The translations under genes were made by a program, and so were the position numbers. Shown in pieces: positions 23,201 to 34,869 of a DNA stretch of 64,000 bases. A model generated the notes under the pieces. The model was not told where the DNA came from, did no database searches, and saw nothing but the letters and a program-made list of their open reading frames with translations. Numbering within the stretch: position 1 is the first letter of the stretch; every line of letters begins with the position of its first letter. The stretch comes from Proteles cristata cristata (lineage: Eukaryota; Chordata; Mammalia; Carnivora; Hyaenidae): NCBI GenBank assembly GCA_017311185.1, contig JAESUZ010001073.1, forward strand, positions 248,001 through 312,000. The letters run 5' to 3'.

Positions 23201-25610
23201 AATTACCCTTTTGCCTTTTAAGAAATAAGAGACAGCAGAGAGCATTTGCAATTCCCATCACAAGCAGTAATCATTAAACTAATTCTCAAAAGATTTCTGC
23301 CGTCCACTGTTCTACATTTCTCTCTCCCATCCCACCGAGTTAACATTTACATTCTCTTCCCTTTTATCTCATCTAAGAATAAAAGGTGGAGTGGGGGGGA
23401 AGCATAGAGAATGTGGCTTCCCTAGGAAAGATGGCAGAAATAAGAAAGTCCTGTGAGACAGTGTGCACCTCCATTAATTTAGGGACAACTCTTTTCTTGG
23501 TAGCTTGGTCTTTTTCTAGTTTTTAAAAAATTTTCAATGTATTTAACATCCAGAAGAGTCATGTCATTTTAAGTATGTTTTCTTAGAATGTTTTCAATTT
23601 GTCACTTCCCTGCTAATACCCCTGTACTTTTCTAAATTTGTTGTGTAGCTGTGAATCTGCATTTCTCCTTGACCAATTGGATCAGGTGGACTTCCAAAAT
23701 GATTAGAACCAAAGTTTTTCTTCAGAAGTGGTTGCTTAAAGATCTTTACTCTGAAGCTAGTGGGATGTCATTATTTCTCTCTCTTGGTTTTAGAAGAGCA
23801 GAGGATTTCAAACATATATGACATGTCTTTTGGGAGCTAACACGTGATTTTAGAATTTATCTCTTGCCTCATTAAATTTTGGTTCTTATATATATTCTTT
23901 CTGTAATCTAGACTTAGTTTACCTGCATTCCTCCTCAGTCCCCTAACCTCCAATCACTCACAATGGTTCATAGAGCACAGATTTTTTTTTTTTTAAATAG
24001 GCAAAGAGCACTCACCTTCTCCTTCTGAATTCAGGACAATGACCTCTAGTTCTTTCTTCATGAGAAATCTACAACAGAATCCTCATTTTCATAAAGTTTA
24101 CGTTTTCCTTTCTTCTCTCTCCAAGAACTCCTAAAGCAAGGTAGCAACACCAATAGGGCACACTGACACTTTATAGAAAGATGATATCTGTTCGTAACTA
24201 GCATTTCTCTACAGCCCTAGAGACAATTACTAATTTCACTGAATCTGTATTTCTCAACATTCAACACTATCTATATTATAATATCTCTTGTTTTTTGACT
24301 ACACGCCGAGGTATCTATCTTCCCATTTTGAGGTGTTCTCAATCTAATGGACATTTAGTTAATTATGATTTATTTATAATGTATACTTTTTAAAGCATTT
24401 TCAAATTATTTTTGTAACTTTAAGGCTTTCCCGAGTAAAAATATTTAAGGGTAAGAATAAGACTATATTCTAAATATGGTCAAAAAAACAAAACAAAACA
24501 GCCAAGTCAACAGGAGTCCAGAGTATCCATCAGATGGTGGTCATGAATCTTTGTCTTCAAAATCAGCTGTGAAAGAGGTGTAACTTCCTGTATTTTTCTA
24601 TAACTGAACTTAATTTTAATTATAAACTCTCATGCTCCAGGTAGGAGTAGCTTAAGCCCAATCAATTTAGGCCTGTCATTCTCTCTAGGCCTGGAGTTGT
24701 TTCTAAGTTCTCAGTAGTCTTGTATGGTGCCAAAGCCTGAGAGGGGTGTCATTTTATTAACATCATTACCTATCCATGATAAAAATTGTTTTACTCTCTT
24801 GTCTCTGTCTGGTCTTTGGTCCCATGTCCACACAGGTCATGGCTCAGTTGTTCTCCCTTCCTGTCTATAAGGCTCCTCCATGTCTCTGTGCTTAATCTGT
24901 CTGTCTGTCTGTCTATAACTGTTTATATCTATCTGTCTGCTTTCATCATTTTCTGCTAAAATTCATGCTTCTCCCTTTCTGGGACATGAGATCCTGCTGC
25001 ATCTCTTACAAAAGGATGAGCTACAGAAAACCCAGTGGGACAGTGAATAGGCCATCACTATGTCTGAGCTGCTCCTGGGAAGCTCCAGAACACGTGGATA
25101 TTCCGTGAGGCCATCTCAATTCCACTAGCCTTGACAAAACTCCCCAGCAGAATTTCGACTTGTCGCCTTCCTCAGTTCCTCCGGGGAAAGAGAATTCAGG
25201 CCCCCACTGCTCTCAAACCCCCAGAATCAACTTGAATTTCAGTTGGCCTCCTACTTTGAACCTGAGAAAGAGAGGCAAGAGCCTTTCTTTCTCCAAGAAC
25301 CACACCGTCTGTTCATTTTCTGCTTCCACTATAATTTCCCCCCACTCCCTTGCATAGGGACTCTTTGCTCATGTGTGTACTTGTAGGAGAATGCCACAGG
25401 AATCCTGCTCTCTGTGTCACGATCTTTTCCCCAGATCTATTTTGTTTCCTCTGCATGCTGCTTTGCTTTCCCCTCAAGGACCTAGATAGACTTCTGAAAC
25501 TCAAACCCAGGAAAAAAAAGTTCTTGTTCTTCTCTTTCAGGTTTGTCATCCCACCATTGAAGCAGTTATTATAGAACACCAGCAACTTCCTGAATGAAAG
25601 TAGAAATCTC
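23201..25610. other. Intergenic stretch, no gene recognised
   Basis: Mostly AT-rich unique DNA without SINEs. Short frames at 25160-25585 on both strands overlap each other and have no family signature. A (CTGT)n run is annotated separately. Confidence 0.45.
24897..24914 (+). repeat. (CTGT)n microsatellite
   Basis: Four to five perfect CTGT units, followed by imperfect CTAT/CTGT units to about 24940. Confidence 0.88.
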
Positions 25611-25614
25611 TAGA

Positions 25615-25940
25615 GCTGTGCTGTCCAGTATGATAGCTATGGGCCACATGAGGCTTTTGAGTGCTTGCGATGTGGCTAACCCAAACTGAGATGTGGAAAG
25701 TACATACTGAATTGCAAAGACTTTAGAAAAAAATGCACAATAACTTGTTAATCATTTTTTATATTAATACCATGTTGAAATGATAATATTTTGGATATAT
25801 TTGGTTAAACAAAAATACTATTAAAATTGATTTTACCTGTTTCTTTTTACTTTTTTAATGTGGCTACTAGAAAATTTTAAATTATATATGTGGCTTGCAT
25901 CTGTGGCTTACATTATATTTATATTGGACGGCACAGCTCT
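25615..25940 (+). mobile_element. hAT-type nonautonomous DNA transposon
   Basis: About 325 bp with terminal inverted repeats: AGAGCTGTGCTGTCCAGTA on the left and TTGGACGGCACAGCTCT on the right. Subterminal 'GGGCCACATGAGG' and 'GTGGCTACTAG' motifs are seen in mammalian Charlie-derived MITEs. Short imperfect flanks (TCTAGAG / TCTAACG) fit an eroded 8-bp hAT duplication. No transposase remains. Confidence 0.82.
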
Positions 25941-26039
25941 AACGGAATAAGTAATGGGAACCAAAAATAAATAAGTCAATATTTTAAAACTATTATCACA
26001 CATCTGCAGCATCTCCTGCCCAAATGTGCTGTTTAACAA

Positions 26040-26580
26040 ACATTCTGAAATTTAACAATTACTGAATACGTTTTATGTACTACATGTGCACAATAAACTG
26101 AGGAAATAACAATGAATATTATATTATCATTTCCATCAAGGAATTCAATTTGGTAGGACAGACTTGTGACTATGTAACTAATTTCCAAAAATGCCATGTG
26201 ACAAGTTCAGAGTGGGGGCATTATTTCTTCTTTCTGGGCAGAATGGAGAGAGGTAAGATGAAAGACAGACTCTTCAGAGGAGTTGCCATCTGGAATGCAT
26301 AGACCTTCCTGTGGAAAAGGCATTCCAGAAAGGGAGAACTACACAGAAGAGTCAATGTATCCAAGTGATAAGGAAAAGCTTAGTGTGGCTGCAGACAAGC
26401 TGAGTCAGAAAAGAAAAATCTGGAAACCTTGACTGCGATCAGATTATAAAAGATCTCAAACGCCTAGCTGTAGGAATTGTACTTTATCTTCTAAGGGAAC
26501 AGGGACCCATCAAAGACTTTAAAGCAGAAAAATAGCACGGTTAGATTGGAATTTTAGAAAAAATTAGCTGTGGCAGGAAA
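26040..26580 (-). repeat. L2-like relic (antisense), extended
   Basis: Starts with an antisense L2 3' end ('TACTGAATACGTTTTATGTACTACATGTGCACAATAAAC'-like order). It continues with 'AGGCATTCCAGAAAGGGAGAA', 'AAAGATCTCAAACGCCTAG' and 'GGAACAGGGACCCATCAAAG', blocks that follow this repeat class in the same order elsewhere. Assignment of the internal part is tentative. Confidence 0.55.
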
Positions 26581-29500
26581 GTGGACTATAAAATAAAATG
26601 GGGAAAGACAATATGCTAGCAGGTAGGTGGGTGTCAGGTTCTTACCACTGCATTTCCTGTGACTTTGGGAAAGACTGATTCCATAGCAGATCCATTTGGT
26701 CTAATCATTGCTCATACTTGAAAATAAAGGTTAAAAAAAAGAACCCATTTTTCTCAAAATCCTAGTTAAAACAGAACTCTTCTAGTCTTCTACTCAAGGC
26801 TAGCTTGGTAACATTCTATTTCTAGTTGCTCAATAATCAAACGCTCATGAAAAACTCTTTGCTTATTACTAAAGAGTACTTGGTTCACTTATGACTTCAA
26901 TTGGTTATATGCAGTTAACTCTAATTTTCTTAGTTCCATTTTCAGGGTTGATATAAAAGAATCATGGATAAGGGTGAGGTATGTATGAAACTGAGTCCCC
27001 TGCATGCTCTGGGGAGTTGAGCAGAGTGTGGGTTCTCTCTCAACTGGTCCAAAAGTAATCCAATCAGCTCACCCCTCCACCTCCTAAAATTGGCTTCTTC
27101 CCAATCACAAGGCACAATAAAGGTGCAAATATGAGCCTCACTCCACACCATAGAAAAACAATAGCTGATCACTGCAGCTAGAGAAGAAAAGAGAGCCTGA
27201 AGCCATTATTTAATTAGTCAATTTGCATCTTTGCCTTGGTAGCTGGGTGAACCTAGGGGAATACAACAAGTTCTTAAAAAAACAAAAAGTATCCTTTCTG
27301 AATATGCTGATTTGTTGGTTGGGGAGATATGTATTCATTCTCTGGAGTTAACTGAAAGCACTATGGACAGCAGTAGAATAAATCCATCTGAAACAATGTT
27401 TAGAAATCAAAACAAAATTTTGGCTCTTCCAATATGAGATGCCTCTTAGTTATCCTGAAGCTAAATAACATAAATAATCATACATCAGTCCTAATGTATT
27501 ACCTTACTATTATGAACAGCATGGTGTCCGCTAAGGATGTAATTTAAATGATGGGAGAGATTATATGACAGCTGACTCAGAGTTTAAATATTTTTTCCCA
27601 GTAAATATATCTGAAAATTTTATAGCATGAGTCAGGAAATTCTTGAGGATAACCCTCGGATCCAGGTAAGTTTGAGAATAATAAGTGGTATGCTCAAAAT
27701 GTTTAAAGGGGCATTTCTAGCTACTTCCTGCATTTAGCTGGTCAGAGGAATAGATGGTTTTGGCCCTCTCGTTCTTGGGCATTAAAAAAAAAAAAAAGAA
27801 AGAAAATAACTTAGAACAAATTTGAAAGTAAATCCATATCAGTAAATAATAAGTGATCATAAAAGTTATTTTTTTAAAAATTGGTATGACCAAGATCTGA
27901 AATGCAGGTCCTGTATTCCCAGGTGGGTGTTTACCTCACTACCCTCTACGAAGGGACACGTAAGCTATTCTAAAGGCAAATAAATACCTTGACATATTTT
28001 TGGAGGTAGCACATAAATCAAGAACAAACTTGCTCAAGTTGACCTAGACTTAAAAACTTTTGCAATTATATGGTGTGACTAAGCCTGCTAAATGCTTAAT
28101 TTTTACACAGTACTTACTGTCAAGAATCTAACTTAGAGCATGAACTGTAGTAACTTAGCATGGTTGTCAAGTTTGTTAGCAACAGAATAGGCCTGTGAGG
28201 GAACCAGAAAAGAGCTATCAAGGATAGACAAACCCAACATCTTTTAAAATAAGCATCTTGGCTGATAAGAACTCTAAGATGTCCTCTTTTGTTTTAAATG
28301 GGAAATAATCTATTAAGCAAATGAAATATAATTAATTGTTCTGACTTATTTCAAATATTGTTCTTTGATATATTTGAGGTAGCCAAAAAGTTTTCAGAGA
28401 TTTCTAAAAAGCAAATATTGATATCTTTCTTTTTTTAAAAAAAAAAACTAAAACATTTAGTTTTAATTCTGGGAAAATTTCAGAGTCCTAGATTGGAGTG
28501 TTAACAAGAACAGAGATCCTGAATGCATAGCAATAAAGCAATAAAAACCTTTCTTTTCCTCTCTACTTCAGCCATATTTGAGACCATCACAGATTCTCTT
28601 ACTACACTCAAAAGACACAGAATTAATGTGTGTAAAACACAATCCTTAATGTCAACCAAAATCCTATTTCATGATGGCACATTTGGAAATCATTTCATAC
28701 TTTTGTTGTGGAATCTCCCATTTCTTTTTCAGGCATAGGGTTTGCCTGAATTAAAACCACTTCAAGCTTTATAATCTCTGTAGATCATTGTTTTGTTAGG
28801 ACATACCATGCCGGTTTCATCAACCCGATCAAATCTTTGCCTTCAGGCAGACATCTGCAGTTGTTGGCCTCCAGGTGCTTGAGAGTCCTTGTACTTCAAG
28901 ACACTCCCCCTAAAGAAAAAAAAAAAAATGGAGAAAAACCTCCAGGAAGTCTGCAGGTGCAAGTGTGTTTTAGGGGAAGTTAATGATTGATAGCCCTTTT
29001 ATGTCGTATATTCAAATAGGCAGTTATGTGTTTGCGCTGATGTAGTTCTGACCTTAAGTACCCAAAACATGAACTCAGAGCCTTTTCTTGGTCCTTGTGA
29101 TGAAGTTCCCCTCTCTTTTGGCCAAAATGTCTATCTTTAAGAGAACTGACTGAAGTATTGAAGAAATGAATTTTCTGGGGGAAAAACATCAAAAGAATCT
29201 CTGCAAGGGATAATGGCTACTAGAAAGAATAAACTCATAGATAACATTGCCTTCATTGCTTTGGAAATTTATCTATGACAAAGACAAGATTTGCAGGGCT
29301 GTTTCCACCCCAAAACAGAAGACAATGTGAAGCAGATGGCTTATGTCCAAGACCCCAGATGCCCAAAGGCACAGATTGCCGCATACTTCTAGGCAACTTT
29401 AGGTTCTTTATCCTTTTGGTTATTTTCTTCCTTATATTCTGGTTCAGGAATTTAAATTATTAGGAGATACTCTTATTCTTAATCATGGTACACCCAATAT

Positions 29501-30365
29501 CCTTACTCAACAATTAATAGAAATAGGATTCAACCTCCAGACATGGGCAAAATTAAATTATCTTTATCAAGTCAAAGGAAGAGGCCACTTGGCTATTGCA
29601 AAAAGATTTAAGTAGCTTAAAAAACATGGACCATGTTCACTTAAGAAATGTTTGTCTCAGTGATTTTGTATTGCAGTCACCAAATGGGAATAACTTCAGA
29701 GCCACTTTCACCCCAGAAGATTCTACAAATAATGGTCCAACTAAAAGAATCAGAAAGACTGTCACTTGAGATAGCAACACTTAATACAAGATCATAACCA
29801 ATTGAACAGTGGTACAGATTTGGATTCATCATTTCCCTGAAAAAGAATGACCCATCTTCCCACTTAGATGAAGGAATGACCAGAAGGAGAGACTGATAGG
29901 TGGAAAAAGGCCCTGTTGGCAGTTAGCTAATGAGGAGGGTACTATGAATTGAAACATAACTTGCAAAACTGCACAACTCACAAAACAGATAAACTGTACC
30001 AAAATATGGCAAAGACAAAATACCTAAGCTCAACCTCTCTCAACTCCACCTCATTCAGACCCCATTGTTTTAATAGTAATTGCAGATAGATTCATATGTT
30101 CTAAAGATAAGACCATCGAATATTCTAGTACCTCACCTAGTTTACAAATTCTTAAGCCATCCCTGCTAAGACCATCCTATGACTGACTCCTGCCTTCCAA
30201 ATCTTTAAACACCTTTCTTTAATTTCCCCTTTTGAGGTGTCTCACTATTCCCCTGATGTTCATTTCCCTTCCTTCAGCAACTAATGAAGCCTAACTTTGT
30301 TTGACTAAGTTATGCTTCTTTAGTCAGTGGACTTTAACCTAAGTAAACATGTAAGGGAGTACACT
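26581..30365. other. Intergenic stretch, no gene recognised
   Basis: Mostly AT-rich. The end (about 29450-30360) has LTR-like wording but I could not assign it to a family. No coding signature. Confidence 0.4.
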
Positions 30366-30605
30366 ATAGTATTGTGGTTAAGAGCATGGACTCTACAGCC
30401 AAAGTGCCTAGATTTGAATCCCATTCTATGATTCATTGGCTGAGTGACCTTGGACAAGTTACTTACATTCTCTGTACCTCAGTTTCCTCATCTGTTAACT
30501 GGAGATAATAATTGGATCCACTACATAAGTTTGTTGTGAAGATTAAATGAGTTAACATATGTAAAGTGCTTATAAATTATACGTGGCATAGAGTAAGTTG
30601 TTGCT
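30366..30605 (+). repeat. MIR element (sense), nearly full length
   Basis: The best MIR in the window. The order is 'ATTGTGGTTAAGAGCATGGAC', 'TTGGCTGAGTGACCTTGGAC', 'CCTCAGTTTCCTCATCTGTTA', 'GATTAAATGAGTTAACATATG' and 'GTGGCATAGAGTAAG'. Confidence 0.92.
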
Positions 30606-30642
30606 GTTACCACCAGAGATAATTCAAGGGTTTGGTAATTAC

Positions 30643-31588
30643 TGTGGAAATGCAAATCAAAACCGCAATGAGATATCACCTCATACCTGTTAGAATGTCT
30701 ATTATCAAAAAGATAAGAAATAACAAATGTTGGTGAGTATGTGAAGAAAAGAGAACCCTGGCACACCGTTAGTGGGAATATAACTTGATGCAGCCACCAT
30801 GGAAAACAGTATGGAGGTTCCTCAAAAAATTGAAAATAGAACTACCATATAATCCAGCAATTCTAGTTCTGGGTATTTATCTGAAGGAAATGAAAACACA
30901 AACTTGAAAAAATATATGTACCACCATGTTCATTGCAGCGTTGTTTATAATAGCCAAGACATGAAAGTAAACTAAGTGCCCATGAATCATAAATAAATGG
31001 ATAAAGATGGATAAATGAGTAAAGAAAATATGAATATATACACATTTATACACAAACACACACAGTGAAATATTACTCAGCCGTAAAAAAGGAGAGCTTG
31101 CCATTTGCAATAACATGAATGAAATTTGAAGGCATTATGCTAAGTGAAATAAGTCAGAGACAGACATGATTATACTTATATGTGGGATCTTAAAAAAAAA
31201 GCAAACAAGCAAACCAACAAACAAAAAACACAAAACTACTTATAGAGAACACATTAGTGGTTGCCAGAGGTAAGTTTGGGGAGTTGGGTAAAATGAGTGA
31301 AGGTGCTCAAAAGATACAAACTTATAGTTATAAGACAAATAATTCTGGGGCACATAATGTACAGCATGGGGACTATAATTAATAATTGTCTATTATATAT
31401 TTGAAAGTTCTTGAGAGATCTTAAAAGTTCTCATCACAGGAAAAAAGATTATAACCATGTGAGGCGATAGATGTTAACTAAACATTGTGGTGGTCATTTC
31501 ACAATATATTAAAATATTGAATCATTTTGTTGTATACCTGACACTAATATAATGTTAAAAATAGCAATTTATATCTCAATTTTTTAAA
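30643..31588 (+). mobile_element. 5'-truncated L1 LINE, 3' end (sense)
   Basis: Starts in the L1 region 'GAAATGCAAATCAAAACC' and continues through 'GTTGTTTATAATAGCCAAGAC', 'GAAATATTACTCAGCCGTAA' and 'TAAGTGAAATAAGTCAGAGA' to the 3'UTR. This matches an ancient mammalian L1M-type element. Stops and indels make it inactive. Two antisense frames within it (30863-31116) are spurious. Confidence 0.9.
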
Positions 31589-31734
31589 AGTTTAGAAGTC
31601 AAAATCAATGACTTGGGGAAAATCCTCTAGGCAAAGAGAAAAATAATCCTAGAAAAGCATTGGTTGAATGGAGCAAGAGAGGGTGAAAGTCTCCCTCTGG
31701 GACATCATCTTGAGCCGAGCAGTATTCTCACAAT

Positions 31735-32235
31735 AGTCATTTGTGGCAGATGCTGTTTCCTGGCTATTTAAAAACCATTCTGGGCCCCCTTCTACCACTA
31801 TGGTCTGGAGAGCTATCGACTCACATTCCCAGACTTCCTTGCACTTGGGATAGAATGCCAAGTTCAGGCCAAGGAAAAACAAGATGTCTTCGGAAGGAGC
31901 TCCTGGGAGAGATTTTTCTTTCTAGATAAAAAGATGAGCCCTTCATTCTTCATCTTGCCTTAAACATGAATGTGATGCCTGAAGCTATGCTGGCTTTATA
32001 CAAACAAAGTCACAAAGTATGAGGAAGAAAACAAGTATATGAGGATGGTGGAAGATAAAGGTAGGAACAATTTGAATCCTTGGTGGCAAGTGGAGCTACT
32101 GAAAACCAGTGCCAGCAAACACGTAACTTCAGATTTCTTGTTTGGAGAAGAAAAAAGCACCTATTGTTTCATCTACCATTAATCAGATTTTTGTTGTCGT
32201 TGCTTGCCCTGAAAGCATTTCTATCCGATACAGCA
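31735..32235. repeat. Old LTR-like interspersed repeat, family unresolved
   Basis: The wording 'CCCAGACTTCCTTGCACTTGG', 'TTTCTTTCTAGATAAAAAG' and 'GATGCCTGAAGCTATGCTGG' recalls a dispersed mammalian LTR-type repeat in sense orientation. I cannot name the family. Confidence 0.45.
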
Positions 32236-32334
32236 TGTTATTCAGAGACTTTATGTATATGCATGTGGAGAGTTAACATCAAGGCTTCATGTTCCATCAG
32301 TTCTAATAACAAGTTCCTCACACTCCAGTGCTGC

Positions 32335-32470
32335 ACAAAACCGAATACTAATCAGAATCACCTGGACATCTTTTAAGAAGTAAAGATGACTGGAACTGAT
32401 ACCCAGAAATACTGCCTCAATAGATCAGAGGTCACAGTCTGATGTGGTGCTCATGGTTTGGGAACCACAT
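32335..32470 (+). mobile_element. MER5-like hAT fragment
   Basis: 'CTAATCAGAATCACCTGGAC' near the start and 'GGTTTGGGAACCAC' at the end mirror MER5-type ends. It is strongly diverged. Confidence 0.55.
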
Positions 32471-32624
32471 CAAGATCCACCCTAGCTCAAAAGGCAAGTG
32501 AAAAAATTCTAGTGCTTGTGAGATATTCCCTTTCTAAAAAAAATTAAGGATTCTCATAGCTAAAGATAATCCATAGCTACTATCCAAGAAAATTCAGTCA
32601 ATCAAGAATGGAACACACGCGTTA

Positions 32625-32775
32625 GGACTTTGCTTCTCAGTCTAGAGTCTTTGGAGCCCATTCCGAAAGTACTGAAACAAAGTCTGAGATTGGGATCCAG
32701 ACATTGATATTTTGAACAAACACCCAATAGATTCTGATTTCTCTCTTCCAGGTGATTTTACAGACTACCACTCAT
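32625..32775 (+). mobile_element. MER5-like hAT fragment
   Basis: 'GATTCTGATTTCTCTCTTCC' then 'AGGTGATTTTACAGACTACCA' resembles the 3' half of MER5 elements. Confidence 0.5.
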
Positions 32776-32779
32776 CGCT

Positions 32780-33260
32780 TCAACAATATTTATTGATCAA
32801 TCACCATATATCAGGCATTGTTTCAGGCACCAGGTACGCAGCTGTGAACAAGATAAACTAGACTTATAACCTGGTAGGACCTACACGATGGTGCAGGTAG
32901 AGTAGGGAGATAGACAAATTAAAAAGGAAAGGAATAAATCAACAGGAATTTCAGGTAGTAAGTTCTATTTTTAAAAAAACATGCTGATATAATAGACAAT
33001 GTTACTTGCATTGGCAGGGAGGAGGGTGTCAGGGAAGGACCCACTAAAGCAGCTTAGTTCTGAAAGGAATGAATTGCAATGAATTGGGAGAAGAGCTTTC
33101 CAGGAAAACAGCAAGGCAGAGGCCTTTGAGCAAGAATTAATTGGCATATGTGAGGAACAGAAAGAAGGGCAGTTTAGAGGAAGAGATGTGAAAAGAGGTC
33201 AGGTAGAAATGGAAGATTGTTTGACAAGTGTAAAAAATTTGAAAGAAAAACTATTTTTAT
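32780..33260 (-). repeat. L2-like relic (antisense), extended
   Basis: 'CAATATTTATTGATCAATCACC', 'CAGGCATTGTTTCAGGCACC' and 'GCAGCTGTGAACAAGATAAAC' are the antisense L2 3' end. The downstream blocks ('GAGCTTTCCAGGAAAACAGC', 'GGCCTTTGAGCAAGAATTA') parallel those at 26040-26580. Confidence 0.65.
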
Positions 33261-33407
33261 GGGAAGCTAGCAAAAGAATCCTTTGGAAAGTTTTTACTAT
33301 CTCATCAATTAGCTAACAAGGAATTAGTTTCAATCACATGGAAGCCATACTGAAGACTGTGCCAGTAAAGAAGGGGCAACCGAACAATTAAAAGGTATTT
33401 TTCTCTA

Positions 33408-33575
33408 AGCTCACTACTCAAACTGTGGTCCATCAACCACATCATCTGGGAACTTATTAGAATGCAGAATTTTCAGCCTTACTCCAGACTTTGTAAATCA
33501 AAATTGTATTTAATAAGATCTCCAGGTTCATGCACATCTTAAAGCTTGACCGGTACTGCCGTAAGCCCTTGGTCA
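33408..33575 (+). mobile_element. MER5A-like hAT transposon relic
   Basis: 'CTCAAACTGTGGTCCATCAACC', 'CATCTGGGAACTTATTAGAATGCA' and 'AAGATCTCCAGGTTCATGCAC' give nearly the whole MER5A order. Confidence 0.82.
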
Positions 33576-33579
33576 TTAA

Positions 33580-33900
33580 CCCTGCCTGTATATTGGAATC
33601 ATCCTGAAAGGTGAAAAAACTGATGCCTGAGTCCCAACCTCAGAGATCTGATTTGAATGGGGAATAGGGGAAGGAGATGAAGGGGACATCAGGATGTTTA
33701 TAAGCACAGCAAGCATTAAACCATGATTGATGTGCAAATGATCATCTGGGAAGCTCACACAAATGTGGCTATGTGAGCCTTCCCCAAAGATTCTAATTCA
33801 GGAGGCCTGGGATGGGTTTCAGAAACCTGCATTTTTAACCTGTCTACCAAGTGAATTCTGGTGTAGGTGGCCCACAGACCACAATTTGAGAAACACTACA
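33580..33900 (-). mobile_element. MER5-like hAT relics, tandem
   Basis: 'GATCATCTGGGAAGCTCACAC', 'AGATTCTAATTCAGGAGGCC' and 'CCACAATTTGAGAAACACTAC' indicate one or two further MER5-type copies. The orientation of the first half is uncertain. Confidence 0.6.
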
Positions 33901-34394
33901 TTAAGAGACTGTTGAAGGAAAAAGAAAGAAACACTGTGAAATGAGGATGCCAGTTAATTTGATTGCTGATTGATGTATATCTCTGGGTGCATCTACTTAG
34001 TAACTGCAATCTTCTGAAAGCATAATAAAATAATGTAGATGTCTGAAGATTATCATTAAGATTAGAGATATCTTCCTGTCAGAAGTTATGCTAGCTGTAA
34101 AGACTTTACAAAACATTCCGTAATCTAAAAAGGGCCAAGGTCATGCACCAGCCTGCACTGAGGAAACCATACTTATAGGGAGAAATTTTCCAGGCAACAG
34201 AAGGAATTCTGCTCTTAAACTACATACCATCTAATGATTGACAACTAAATTGAGAAGATTCTTACAATTTCAGAGAGCCTACACAGCAGGATGATACCAA
34301 GAGAGGGGTCAAATAACAGCCCTCTGGCCAGTCAGTTCTCCCTAACCCTCTGAAGCCACACCTTCTCCAGGATTTTATGCAACATTCACACCTC
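33901..34394. other. Intergenic stretch, nothing recognised
   Basis: AT-rich sequence with no repeat or coding signature. Confidence 0.4.
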
Positions 34395-34630
34395 CAGGAT
34401 TCTTCTTGTCTGAACTTCAGTTGGACTCTCAGACTGCTTATTACTTGATTCGTTTCTATCTCATTCCTTGTTAACTTGTCTTGTATGTAACAGTTTCATT
34501 TTCCTAACTGGATTGTTAAACCGTTTAAAGACAAGGATGATGTCCATTTCATACTTTTATTTCGCACGGTGCTTGGAACACTGCTGAATACACAAAAGAA
34601 GCTTAGCAAATTGCTGTTTGGTTAAATAAT
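34395..34630 (+). repeat. L2 LINE 3'-end relic (sense)
   Basis: 'CTTGTCTGAACTTCAGTTGG', 'GACAAGGATGATGTCCATTTC' and 'GGTGCTTGGAACACTGCTGAA' follow L2 3' order. Confidence 0.62.
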
Positions 34631-34869
34631 GGCAATAAAAAGATCTTCATACTGTCTTCCTGAATGGTTTCATTGATTATGATGAGTGATTCTTAAAATA
34701 GCAAAGGCACACTCATTATTGGGAGATTCTAAAATATAAACCATCCAACACTATTAAACTGTATTAAAATAACAATAAGAAGAGCAACCAAGCAGTTTTA
34801 TGGCACTTTTTTTTTTTCAAAGATTTATGGAACTTGTATCATTGAATTCCCACGACAACCTTATGATAA

